Shown here in pieces: positions 1 to 6,205 of a stretch of DNA of 8,020 nucleotides. This DNA is from CAYNFH01 sp964396385. GTDB lineage: Bacteria > Armatimonadota > Chthonomonadetes > Chthonomonadales > CAJBBX01. The translations under genes and the position numbers were made by a program. The stretch is from contig CAYNFH010000269.1 of the NCBI GenBank assembly GCA_964396385.1, positions 1 to 8,020 of the forward strand, given 5' to 3'. Below the pieces are notes generated by a model that was not told where the DNA came from, searched no databases, and saw only the letters and a program-made list of their open reading frames with translations. How positions within the stretch are numbered: the first letter of the stretch is position 1; each line of letters begins with the position of its first letter.

Positions 1-234
1 GCTCAACTGTTTCCCATCCGGGGTTATCGCCACCACCCCCAGCGTAGATCCGGGCAGAGCGTCCTGGGGCACGGTGAAGTGGATCTTGCCGCTCGACCAG
101 GACGCGTGCTCATCCGGCTTGCCGCCGAGGTAGACCTTGCCGCCCGACCCGAGGTTGTTGCCCAGGACCTCCACGCCCTGTCCGGCCACGTAGCTCCCGC
201 TCACTGGAATGACGTCCGGCACGGCGGCGGCCTT
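1..234 (-). other. IPT/TIG-like domain (incomplete)
   Basis: Residues about 462-539 of the leftmost protein have the IPT/TIG layout: P-SGSYVAGQGVEVLGNNLG, then KVYLGGK, W-SSGKIHFTVPQDALPGS, then VVAITPDGKQ. Such domains are short beta-sandwiches, often in extracytoplasmic or surface proteins. The window ends at or near the end of this unit. Confidence 0.65.
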
Positions 235-1617
235 GGGCGGAGCGCCCACCTGGACCTCCGTGCGGCAGTCGTACTTCGGCAGGATCGGGCTGAGGTAGGA
301 CATAATGCCCGCGCCGCGCTGCACGGTCAGCTTGACCTTCTGCCCGTTGTAGGTCTCCGGCACGGTAACCGCGAGGTACTGCTGGTCGTTGGTGGGGATG
401 AACTTGAGGATCGATTCGGCGATGGGATTGGTGTTGTTTTCCCGGGTGGCGAGTCTGGACTCCAGCGGCGTCTTGCCGTCCGCCAGCACGCGGGCGCCGT
501 TGAGATACCGGCCACCGATGACCAGCTTGCCGCCGGGGGCTACCTGGCTGGACAGCGGCTCGGCTTCTATGGCGCTGTGGAGCATCTGCTCGTAGGTAAA
601 GAAGAGCATATTGCCCGCGACGATGATGCCTATCAGCCCCATCGCCAACCCCTTGCTGTGCTGGCCGAGCGCGGAGATGAGACCCGTGAGGGTGGAGGGG
701 ATCGGCGGACCGTAGGATACGGTCCGGTCCGCGGGCGCCTGCCGCGTCTCGGATGTCTCCGTCATAAGCACGGCGGAGCCCAGGGCCGCGCCCGCCGCGT
801 TGTACATGGCGTCGTCGGGCAGGGGCGGGACGCTCGGCGCGTCCACCCGCTGGGTTATCACGGCCACGCTCTCCGTCTGGAGGTCCCCCCGCAGCGTGTT
901 GAGTAGCGTGGTGGCGTGGAGCGGAACCGTCCGCTGCGTGCTGGTCTCCCCCGGCTCGGGCGGTGGAACGGCCAGGCGGAGGACGGGAGTGGAGAGCAGC
1001 AGGTCCTTGGGCTTTGGCGTCTTGACATCGCAATAGAGCCAGTCGTTGCCTTCGTTGGTCACTACCACCTGCAGCTCGGTGGTCCGCCGGAGCAGAGAGA
1101 CGTGGCGACCGGCTTCCGGCAGCACGTCCATGCTCCACTTGTAGTAGGGCCGGATGATGGCGGTGGCCGGCAGCTCCGTGAATCGCTCCCGCCGCTGGGC
1201 CACGGAGCCGTCGCCGCTCACGGAGGTCTCCACCTGAACGATGAGGTCATACTGGCCGCAGCGGGCGTCCGGCTTGAGGGGCGTCTGTACCTGTATATGG
1301 ACGTCGCGCGTGCCGGCGGTGGAGACAAAGATGCGGACGCTGCGCCCGTGCGGCCCCACCTGATCCCCTTTGCCGGGTGGCGGCGCGTTCTCGTTGCCGT
1401 ACGCGGGCGGCAGGGCGGCCACCGTACACCAGCTCTCGTTCCAGTAGGGGTTGTCGCACTTGACCCGTATCGTGTAAGAGTTTTCCTGGCTGGTAGTGTT
1501 GGTAATGCGGAGCACGGCGCTGCCCGGACCGATCATCCCTTCCGATGCGGGCTGCTGCGGCTTGCGGCCGGGCACCACGTCGATCTCGGTCTGGAGCAGG
1601 CGCACGCTGGTATTCAT
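1..1617 (-). CDS. Ig-like/IPT-TIG membrane protein, CIS-associated, 3'-truncated at window edge
   Basis: An open frame of 539 codons runs without a stop from ATG at 1617 off the left end of the window, so the C-terminus is missing. I translated it directly. It begins MNTSVRLLQTEIDVVPGRKP and has balanced protein-like composition, unlike the Arg/Ala/Gly-rich alternative frames. The N-terminal half is beta-rich, with two probable Ig-like regions: about 8-160 (AVLRITNTTSQENSYTIRV, then DARCGQYDLIVQV) and about 161-260 (TTELQVVVTNEGNDWLYCDV). A flexible Pro/Thr-rich stretch (about 258-310) precedes a single membrane segment (about 324-342, LAMGLIGIIVAGNMLFFTY). After it, residues 352-435 are beta-rich and about 462-539 resemble an IPT/TIG domain (DVIPVSGSYVAGQGVEVLG, VYLGGKPDEHASW, ITPDGKQ). 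No signal peptide is visible. Lys/His before and Glu after the membrane segment suggest N-in, C-out. The start overlaps the preceding stop (ATGA), with GGAG 8 nt upstream. Specific function is unknown; COG1470-like affiliation is inferred. Confidence 0.88.
   Translation of the reverse strand, partial: MNTSVRLLQTEIDVVPGRKPQQPASEGMIGPGSAVLRITNTTSQENSYTIRVKCDNPYWNESWCTVAALPPAYGNENAPPPGKGDQVGPHGRSVRIFVSTAGTRDVHIQVQTPLKPDARCGQYDLIVQVETSVSGDGSVAQRRERFTELPATAIIRPYYKWSMDVLPEAGRHVSLLRRTTELQVVVTNEGNDWLYCDVKTPKPKDLLLSTPVLRLAVPPPEPGETSTQRTVPLHATTLLNTLRGDLQTESVAVITQRVDAPSVPPLPDDAMYNAAGAALGSAVLMTETSETRQAPADRTVSYGPPIPSTLTGLISALGQHSKGLAMGLIGIIVAGNMLFFTYEQMLHSAIEAEPLSSQVAPGGKLVIGGRYLNGARVLADGKTPLESRLATRENNTNPIAESILKFIPTNDQQYLAVTVPETYNGQKVKLTVQRGAGIMSYLSPILPKYDCRTEVQVGAPPKAAAVPDVIPVSGSYVAGQGVEVLGNNLGSGGKVYLGGKPDEHASWSSGKIHFTVPQDALPGSTLGVVAITPDGKQLS
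592..648 (-). other. Predicted transmembrane segment of the IPT/TIG protein
   Basis: About 19 residues (324-342) containing GLIGIIVAG and LFF are preceded by H320 and K322 and followed by E343, E351 and E353. The charge bias fits N-cytoplasmic, C-outside. It is the only strongly hydrophobic segment in the visible part. Confidence 0.8.
706..726. repeat. Perfect inverted repeat, 9-bp arms, 3-nt loop
   Basis: CGGACCGTA and TACGGTCCG flank GGA. It lies inside the coding sequence of the leftmost gene, shortly before the membrane segment. There is no T-tract on either side, so it does not look like an intrinsic terminator. Confidence 0.6.
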
Positions 1618-3854
1618 GGCCGAGTCTCCAGTTTCACGTGCAGAAGCTGGTTCTGCGCGTCCGTCGTCGCGAAGACCAGCTCTTGCAGGCTGTCTGATCC
1701 GCTTCCCACGCTGCGGATCTTGATAGCGCCCGATGTCTGTTCAGGGTCAAGGTTGTAGGAGGGCTTGAGGTTCAACGTCTCAAACTGCGTGGGCTCGGGC
1801 AGCTTGACCACGTGGAGCACCACGCTCAGGGCGCCGCTGCCGCTGCGCTTGGTGGTGTTCGCGATGTTGAGGGTGGTCCAGCTTCTCCCCACCGGCAGAG
1901 TCACGCTGCCGGCGCGGATAGGCACCCGCTCCTCCCCCACGGTATCGTCGCCGGTGGTCCTTGGCAGCACGGTCTCGCTGCCCAGGTTGCCCTGGCTGAG
2001 CTGCAGGCGGTTGTTGGTCTTTACAGGCACAAAGCGCACGCTGACTTGCTCCGCACTTCCGGCCAGGAACGGGTGGATGGAGTAGGTCTCGTCGTTGCCG
2101 TACGACTCTACGCGGACGGGCCCGCTGAAGGAGCCGCGCACAAAGCCCCGGTCCTCCGGCGGCTTGCCAACCTCCGAGGCGTCCATCTTCAGCAGCGCGT
2201 ACCAGGGTGCTTGCCACGAGAGGTGGGCCGCGGTCTTCCCGGGTTCCTCGCCCTCGCGCGGATTCTCCTCGCGGGGCGTCAGAACGTACCAGATGGCTTC
2301 CGACTTGAGGCCGTTGGTCACCCGAACGTCCTGCGCGCCGCTGGTCAGCAGTGTCAGCACCAGGAAGCAGAGCGGGACCGTTACAAAACCGGGGATGGGG
2401 AGCAGTCTCCATCGCACGGCGCTGACTTCCACCGTGTTGCCCTCTTTGCCGCCGTTGGTCACGTCCGTCACCGGAACGGCGGCGACCTTCACGCGGTGCG
2501 ATTCGCGCAGTCCGAGCCACCATACCCCCTTCCGCCAGAGGCGCAGCCGGATGGGCCGGGGGGCGGGCGGCCGGTCGGCTGCGGAGGTCAGGTTGTCCAA
2601 CTCTTTGTCGAACAGGTAGCGCCACTGGGGTGTCTCATAGAGGTCGCGGTTGACGTGCTGCTTGCCGTCCGCCGCGTCGACCACCAGCGGGTCCTTCACG
2701 GAGACGCGGTAGGCGGTATCTGCGTTACCGGCGGACTCCAGCGCCAGCTCGAAGTCCACTGCCCGGCCGAAGGGCCCGACGCTCACTACGGGATGTCGGC
2801 ACGAGAGGCGCACCGCGGGGGTGGGCAGCACCTGGAGCACCAGGTCGGTGGGCGTCAACACCCCGCCCTGCGGCCCGATGCGGACGGCAAACGGGTAGTC
2901 GCCCGGCTCCGCGTTGATGGGTGGCTGGAGCCGGGCCCACAGCTCGCCGCTGCCGTTGTGGGTGACGTTCACCTGGTCCTGGACCAGCTTGATCCAGTCG
3001 ATGGCCAGCGATCGATCCTCTTCGATCAGGTAGGTGCGCTCGCGCCGGCTGTCGTTGGTGAGGGTGAAGCGGAGCAGAAAGGTCTCTCCCGGCCGCAGCG
3101 AGAGCGTGGCGCCGTCTTTGGGGTTCAGGACCGACCGCTCGGCGACGGGCTGGCTCTCCTCCTCTTCCTCCTCCTCGCGCTCCGGAAGGTCCACTACGGG
3201 CAGAGGTTCCTCCGGAGCGGGCGTCGCTTTGGCGGGCTTGGCCTCGCAAGTGGCAGACTTGGAGAGCACCACCGGCTTAGCGGTCTCCCTGGGCGCGGCG
3301 TTGGCGGTGGGAGCGGGCGGCGCTTGCGGCGGGGCGGGCTCTTCAGGCGCCGTTGGGGCCTCTGCCTTCGGCTCAGGCAGCTTCGACACCGTCCGCGGCG
3401 CAGGAGGCGGACTCTCCGCCACGGCGGGCGCAATCGCTGTTGTCACCACCTCCGGCGGCGGCACGGGAGCGCCCCGCTCGACCTTCAGGACCAGAGGGAC
3501 AGGACCCTCGCCCTGAACGCTCCCCTCCGACATGACTTTGATCCGCAGGGCGTACTCCCCCAGACCCGCGTTGGCGGGTGGGGTGAGGGACAGCGTCAGC
3601 GTTCCCCCGCCGTAGGCCGCTGCCATCACCTGGCTGTCTTCGCCGATTCCGGTCGCCCACTCCCCGTTGGGAAGCCCCTCTACGTCGAGGTAGAAACCGG
3701 CCACGAATGGCGCCTCATTCTCAAAGTCGAAGATGGCATCCACGCGCCCGCCCGCCGGGGCCGTGAGTATAGCGCCCGGCGCGGGGTTCTCCACGGGCAA
3801 GGTCTCTTTGGGGCCGCTCGACTTTGCTGTTCCTGCCACTGGCTCCTCCCACAT
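1614..3854 (-). CDS. Large Ig-like-domain membrane protein (COG1470-like), CIS-associated
   Basis: The product is 746 residues and its exact function is unrecognised. Visible architecture: a beta-rich Ig-like domain at about 20-127 (TPPANAGLGEYALRIKV); a Pro/Ala/Glu-rich linker at about 129-225; a run of seven Glu (227-233); a second Ig-like domain at about 240-343 (FTLTNDSRRERTYLIEEDR, then NAEPGDYPFAVRI); a third beta-rich region at about 345-462; one hydrophobic segment at about 486-505 (PIPGFVTVPLCFLVLTLLTS); and a beta-rich C-terminal part (506-746). No N-terminal signal peptide is seen. Basic residues before the membrane segment (K442, R450, R454, R481, R483) favour an N-cytoplasmic, C-outside topology. 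Long membrane proteins with Ig-like repeats of the COG1470 kind are known next to actinobacterial CIS baseplate genes; similarity here is by pattern, not alignment. ATG at 3854 immediately follows the preceding TAG. A GTG at 3839, with GGAGG 5 nt upstream, is a good alternative start that removes five residues. The stop overlaps the next start. Confidence 0.88.
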   Translation of the reverse strand: MWEEPVAGTAKSSGPKETLPVENPAPGAILTAPAGGRVDAIFDFENEAPFVAGFYLDVEGLPNGEWATGIGEDSQVMAAAYGGGTLTLSLTPPANAGLGEYALRIKVMSEGSVQGEGPVPLVLKVERGAPVPPPEVVTTAIAPAVAESPPPAPRTVSKLPEPKAEAPTAPEEPAPPQAPPAPTANAAPRETAKPVVLSKSATCEAKPAKATPAPEEPLPVVDLPEREEEEEEESQPVAERSVLNPKDGATLSLRPGETFLLRFTLTNDSRRERTYLIEEDRSLAIDWIKLVQDQVNVTHNGSGELWARLQPPINAEPGDYPFAVRIGPQGGVLTPTDLVLQVLPTPAVRLSCRHPVVSVGPFGRAVDFELALESAGNADTAYRVSVKDPLVVDAADGKQHVNRDLYETPQWRYLFDKELDNLTSAADRPPAPRPIRLRLWRKGVWWLGLRESHRVKVAAVPVTDVTNGGKEGNTVEVSAVRWRLLPIPGFVTVPLCFLVLTLLTSGAQDVRVTNGLKSEAIWYVLTPREENPREGEEPGKTAAHLSWQAPWYALLKMDASEVGKPPEDRGFVRGSFSGPVRVESYGNDETYSIHPFLAGSAEQVSVRFVPVKTNNRLQLSQGNLGSETVLPRTTGDDTVGEERVPIRAGSVTLPVGRSWTTLNIANTTKRSGSGALSVVLHVVKLPEPTQFETLNLKPSYNLDPEQTSGAIKIRSVGSGSDSLQELVFATTDAQNQLLHVKLETRP
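1626..1629 (-). promoter_or_regulatory. Ribosome binding site of the IPT/TIG protein gene
   Basis: GGAG sits 8 nt upstream of the ATG at 1617, inside the 3' end of the preceding gene. It supports this start, whose ATG overlaps the upstream TGA (ATGA). Confidence 0.6.
2340..2399 (-). other. Predicted transmembrane segment of the 746-residue protein
   Basis: About 20 uncharged, mostly hydrophobic residues (486-505) are flanked on the N side by R481 and R483. It is the only such stretch in the protein. The length suits a single bilayer crossing, although the two prolines at its start make the exact N-terminal boundary uncertain. Confidence 0.75.
3156..3470 (-). repeat. Low-complexity Pro/Ala-rich linker and Glu run
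   Basis: This encodes residues about 129-233 of the 746-residue protein. It is dominated by Pro, Ala, Glu and Lys and ends in a (GAG/GAA)-type run of seven Glu codons at 3156-3176. It lies between two Ig-like domains and is probably an extended spacer. Confidence 0.85.
3843..3850 (-). promoter_or_regulatory. Possible ribosome binding site inside the annotated start of the 746-residue gene
   Basis: GGGAGGAG occurs just after the annotated ATG (3854) and leaves 5 nt between GGAGG and an in-frame GTG at 3839. It is the strongest Shine-Dalgarno-like sequence among the gene junctions and may mean the real start is the GTG. It also encodes Trp-Glu-Glu if the ATG is used. Confidence 0.4.
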
Positions 3855-5024
3855 CTATCCCAGCCTGGACAACTCCCGCAAGCGCTTGCGCCTGGCCGCG
3901 TAGGCCACCACGTTGAGCCCGAACTCCTGGGTCTGCCGTATGCGCTCCCTGGCATCCGGCCCGTCCGGCTTGGGCACGTCGCCCTGCCAGGCCGCGCCAT
4001 AGTCATAGGAGCTGAAGAGCACGCTCCGCTCGTCGTCCGCGGCGAGGACCCCGCTCTCCTTTCCGCCCGGCGGGGGAGACGAGAACACGTAGTGGGCCGT
4101 AAGTAGCGGATGCTTCTTGCCTATGGGGCTCATCTTCGCGCCTACCCGCGAGGCAAGCTCGGTGAAGGACTTGGCGAACTCGTCGCTCCCTCCGCTGGCC
4201 TCTCCAAAGAGCAGTCCTCCCGCCCCGAGGAACTCTGTCAGTCCCTCCACCTCGGCGTCCGCCAGCGGCTGGAACGCGCTCTTGCCGGCCACGTAGAGCA
4301 GTGCCAGGTAGGGGTTGCCGCACTTGGCGCGCAGGTTGAGGGGCCCCGCGAAGTCCAAGTGGAAGCCCCGGCCGCTGCCCTCGCGCAGCAGGTTCCAGAG
4401 TCCGGCGCGGTTTGGCTTCCAGCCGCTCGGATCCGTCTTCGGCACGTAGGAGAGCTCGCCGACGGCGATATCGGCGTAGCACTGGGGAAAGGCGACCCTC
4501 CGGTGCAGCCAGTTGAGCTCGTCGTTGCCGGGGTCGAAGGGGTTGGCCACGTCCTTGACCGGCTTGTCCGCTCCGGTACGGTAGATGCGCGCCAGCTCCA
4601 GATATGCAGAGCTCGGAAGCTCCTCCGTCGCCGTTACGTTCCGGCCTTCGACCACGCGGTAGTACTGCTGCCCGCCTCCTACCATCACCCCGGACTTCCG
4701 GTCGGCCGTCCGGAGGAAGGAAAGCGTAAAGAAGGTCTGTCCCTTCTCCTCCAGCGTAAACGAGACGGGCTCCGGCAGCACGATGGTCTGGCCGTCCGGA
4801 TCGATGCCGACGCCCGGCGCTACCACCACGGTGCGCTCCTTGCTGGCTGAAGCGACTACCTCCAGGCCGTACACAATACCGCACCGGTGGGCCACCGTGG
4901 AGTGGAGCTCGCGGTGAAGATGGTGCTGATCGTGCGACTCGCGCCAGATCTCCGCGTCTATCGGCAGCTCGTTGAAGGGGCGGATGCCCGTGATGGTGCG
5001 GCCAATGATCTCGTTCAGCGGCAT
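3855..5024 (-). CDS. Tail-associated N-terminal module fused to a DUF4159-like domain
   Basis: The product is 389 residues. The N-terminus (about 14-90) carries the pattern of a module often seen beside TIGR02242/02243 genes: a His-rich helix (HDQHHLHRELHSTVAHR, 31-47), GIVYGLEVVAS (49-59), then VVVAPGVGIDPDGQTIVL (66-83). After a linker (about 91-182), residues about 183-383 fit my memory of DUF4159: NPYLALLYVAGKSAF (237-251), FLGAGGLLFGEASGG (265-279), the helix DEFAKSFTEL, KKHPLL (303-308), SVLFSSYDYGAAWQG (334-348) and FGLNVVAYAARRKRL (368-382). No signal peptide or membrane segment is seen. No biochemical function is established for DUF4159, so I assign none; a structural or accessory role in the injection system is inferred from position only. 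The start is ATG 3 bp after the preceding TAG, with GGGAG 7 nt upstream. The stop (TAG) abuts the next ATG. It could also be an effector or a fibre/tip-associated protein. The gene is certain; domain names are moderately certain. Confidence 0.88.
   Translation of the reverse strand: MPLNEIIGRTITGIRPFNELPIDAEIWRESHDQHHLHRELHSTVAHRCGIVYGLEVVASASKERTVVVAPGVGIDPDGQTIVLPEPVSFTLEEKGQTFFTLSFLRTADRKSGVMVGGGQQYYRVVEGRNVTATEELPSSAYLELARIYRTGADKPVKDVANPFDPGNDELNWLHRRVAFPQCYADIAVGELSYVPKTDPSGWKPNRAGLWNLLREGSGRGFHLDFAGPLNLRAKCGNPYLALLYVAGKSAFQPLADAEVEGLTEFLGAGGLLFGEASGGSDEFAKSFTELASRVGAKMSPIGKKHPLLTAHYVFSSPPPGGKESGVLAADDERSVLFSSYDYGAAWQGDVPKPDGPDARERIRQTQEFGLNVVAYAARRKRLRELSRLG
3876..4478 (-). other. DUF4159-like domain within the fusion gene
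   Basis: This covers residues about 183-383 of the 389-residue protein. The order of elements follows DUF4159 as I remember it: an opening strand (ADIAVGELSYVP), a hydrophobic strand (YLALLYVAG), the GAGGLLFGEASGG strand-turn, a D/E-F helix, a K-H-P-L motif, a V-L-F-S-S-Y-D-Y-G strand and a closing G-L-N-V-V-A-Y-A helix. I see no clear catalytic triad. The boundary is approximate. Confidence 0.7.
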
Positions 5025-5027
5025 GTC

Positions 5028-6194
5028 CTAGCTCCCGTGGTCGCTCGTGGTGCGGCGTACTATGCGCAGCCGGTACGCGGTGTGGGCGGGCTTCTCCGCC
5101 TCGATGATGTCCCGTGCTGTCCTCTCGTTTACGTTCACCGCCGGCGGCAGAGCAAGCGTGACCACAAAGGTGTGCGGCGGCACGTCTCCGAGCACGGTGT
5201 CGCAACCGAGCAGCGTTGTGGGGCCGAGTCGCATGCCCACGAACGGTTGGTCGTTTATCTCAGGGGTGAGGCCGGTGTAGATCTCCAGGTACCGGCTCAG
5301 GCCGTACCGTGTGCCGCGCCATTGATACAGGTGGATGGCCTCCTTGATCAGTCTCCGGCGCTTGAGCTCCGGCCAGTTCTCGTCCAGAGTCAAGGACACC
5401 CACGTCGCGAGCCATGGCAGAAAGTCCGGCGGTGTGGTCATCGCCCCGAAGAGCTGGTGCATGCTGTCCAGTGCACCCTGGATCGGCGTCCATGCGTCCT
5501 CGAAACCGCATAGGTAGCGCGCAAAGAACGGCGGGTCCTCGTACTGCAGTCCGACCGTCTCCTGTGCACTGGCGGCCTCACGGTAGATGGCCGGGAGGAA
5601 GCTCGCCAGGTTCGGCGGGGGATGGCGGAGACGCAGCAGCCCCGCGGCCGTGTCCGTGGCGCCGATCTCCACGTCCTCCGCCACCACTTCGAACGGGTAG
5701 TCTCCGGCTGGCGTCTCGCCCTCAAGCTCCGCGTGAAGCTCCAGGGACACCTCGCGCCGCTCGCCGGGGAGCAGCAGCAGCGTGATGGCTGTCTCGTCCT
5801 CGGACAGGACGTCCTGCGCCGCGATGGCATCGCCCCCCATCAGCTCCGGCGGCCGGCGCACGACCAGGACCCATCGGGTCCATTTGCCGCGCCAATAGGC
5901 CGCGCTGCTCCGGAGCGAAAGCCGGACGATCCGTATGCGCTTATCCCGGGACGTGAGGCTGATCAGCGCGCTGCTGCGAGGTGAGACCAGGTGCCAGAGC
6001 GAGCGGAGCCGCTCCGGGCCCGGACCGCCGGCGCGCGGAGAGAGAAGGACCTCAATCTCATCCGGGATGAGCCGGAGGTCCACGTCCGCCAGGGTTGGAG
6101 TAGGCTGCGCCGGAGCCGCGCGCACCACCGCCTCTACCGCGGGAGCCGCCTGGGCTGACTCGGTGTCCGGGATAGGTTCTTGTCCGTTTGCCAT
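5028..6194 (-). CDS. Phage tail protein I / TIGR02242-type baseplate protein with N-terminal Ig-like extension
   Basis: The 388-residue product is a predicted baseplate wedge component that pairs with the gpJ-like protein encoded just upstream. The conserved tail domain spans about residues 196-310. Its hallmarks are FLPAIYRE (199-206), FFARYLCGFEDAW (223-235), PPDFLPWLATWVSLTLDENW (255-274), RRLIKEAIHLYQWRGTRYGL (280-299) and RYLEIYTG (301-308). A short beta-rich tail (311-388) follows, ending in KPAHTAYRLRIV, as in many family members. Before the tail domain lies about 190 residues not needed by the family: an Ala/Pro/Glu-rich leader (1-35), then a beta-rich region (about 38-190) with TPAGDYPFEVV that looks like an Ig-like fold. 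ATG at 6194 is the first start after the preceding stop. The Shine-Dalgarno is weak (GGA at about 7 nt), so coupling to upstream translation is plausible. Tail-domain identity is very secure; the Ig-like call is moderate. Confidence 0.92.
   Translation of the reverse strand: MANGQEPIPDTESAQAAPAVEAVVRAAPAQPTPTLADVDLRLIPDEIEVLLSPRAGGPGPERLRSLWHLVSPRSSALISLTSRDKRIRIVRLSLRSSAAYWRGKWTRWVLVVRRPPELMGGDAIAAQDVLSEDETAITLLLLPGERREVSLELHAELEGETPAGDYPFEVVAEDVEIGATDTAAGLLRLRHPPPNLASFLPAIYREAASAQETVGLQYEDPPFFARYLCGFEDAWTPIQGALDSMHQLFGAMTTPPDFLPWLATWVSLTLDENWPELKRRRLIKEAIHLYQWRGTRYGLSRYLEIYTGLTPEINDQPFVGMRLGPTTLLGCDTVLGDVPPHTFVVTLALPPAVNVNERTARDIIEAEKPAHTAYRLRIVRRTTSDHGS
5032..5036 (-). promoter_or_regulatory. 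Ribosome binding site of the DUF4159 fusion gene
   Basis: GGGAG lies 7 nt upstream of the ATG at 5024, inside the last codons of the preceding gene. It supports this start. Confidence 0.6.
5265..5609 (-). other. TIGR02242-type tail domain core
   Basis: This covers residues about 196-310 of the tail protein, with the conserved Trp/Leu/Arg-rich helices ending in LYQWRGT...RYLEIYTG. It is the most diagnostic stretch of the window and supports reading the whole block as an injection-system operon. Confidence 0.9.
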
Positions 6195-6205
6195 GGCGTG
6201 TCCGT

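Noticed and set aside
706..726. Intrinsic terminator at the hairpin
   Set aside because: The hairpin is inside a coding frame that continues for at least 235 codons, and no T-tract follows on either strand.
110..1138. 342-codon minus-strand open frame
   Set aside because: It is in a different frame from the open 539-codon gene. Its product is Arg/Ala/Gly-rich and lacks the hydrophobic segment and beta-strand pattern of the true frame.
79..1758. Two + strand open frames (about 79-906 and 916-1758)
   Set aside because: Both are antisense to the open membrane-protein gene and have His/Gly/Arg-rich composition with no motif or plausible ribosome binding context.
1780..2625. 281-codon minus-strand frame inside the 746-residue gene
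   Set aside because: It is an alternative frame with Arg/Gln/Gly-rich sequence and no domain, and it lies entirely within a supported gene.
1812..4106. 764-codon open frame on the + strand, antisense to the 746-residue gene
   Set aside because: Its translation is rich in His, Arg, Gly and Ala with no recognisable domain, and it crosses a well-supported gene junction on the other strand. Long antisense frames are expected in high-G+C coding DNA.
4003..5205. 400-codon minus-strand open frame overlapping the DUF4159 fusion gene
   Set aside because: Its composition is Arg/Gly/Ala-rich. It overlaps the tail-protein end and the fusion gene, both of which have conserved motifs in other frames.
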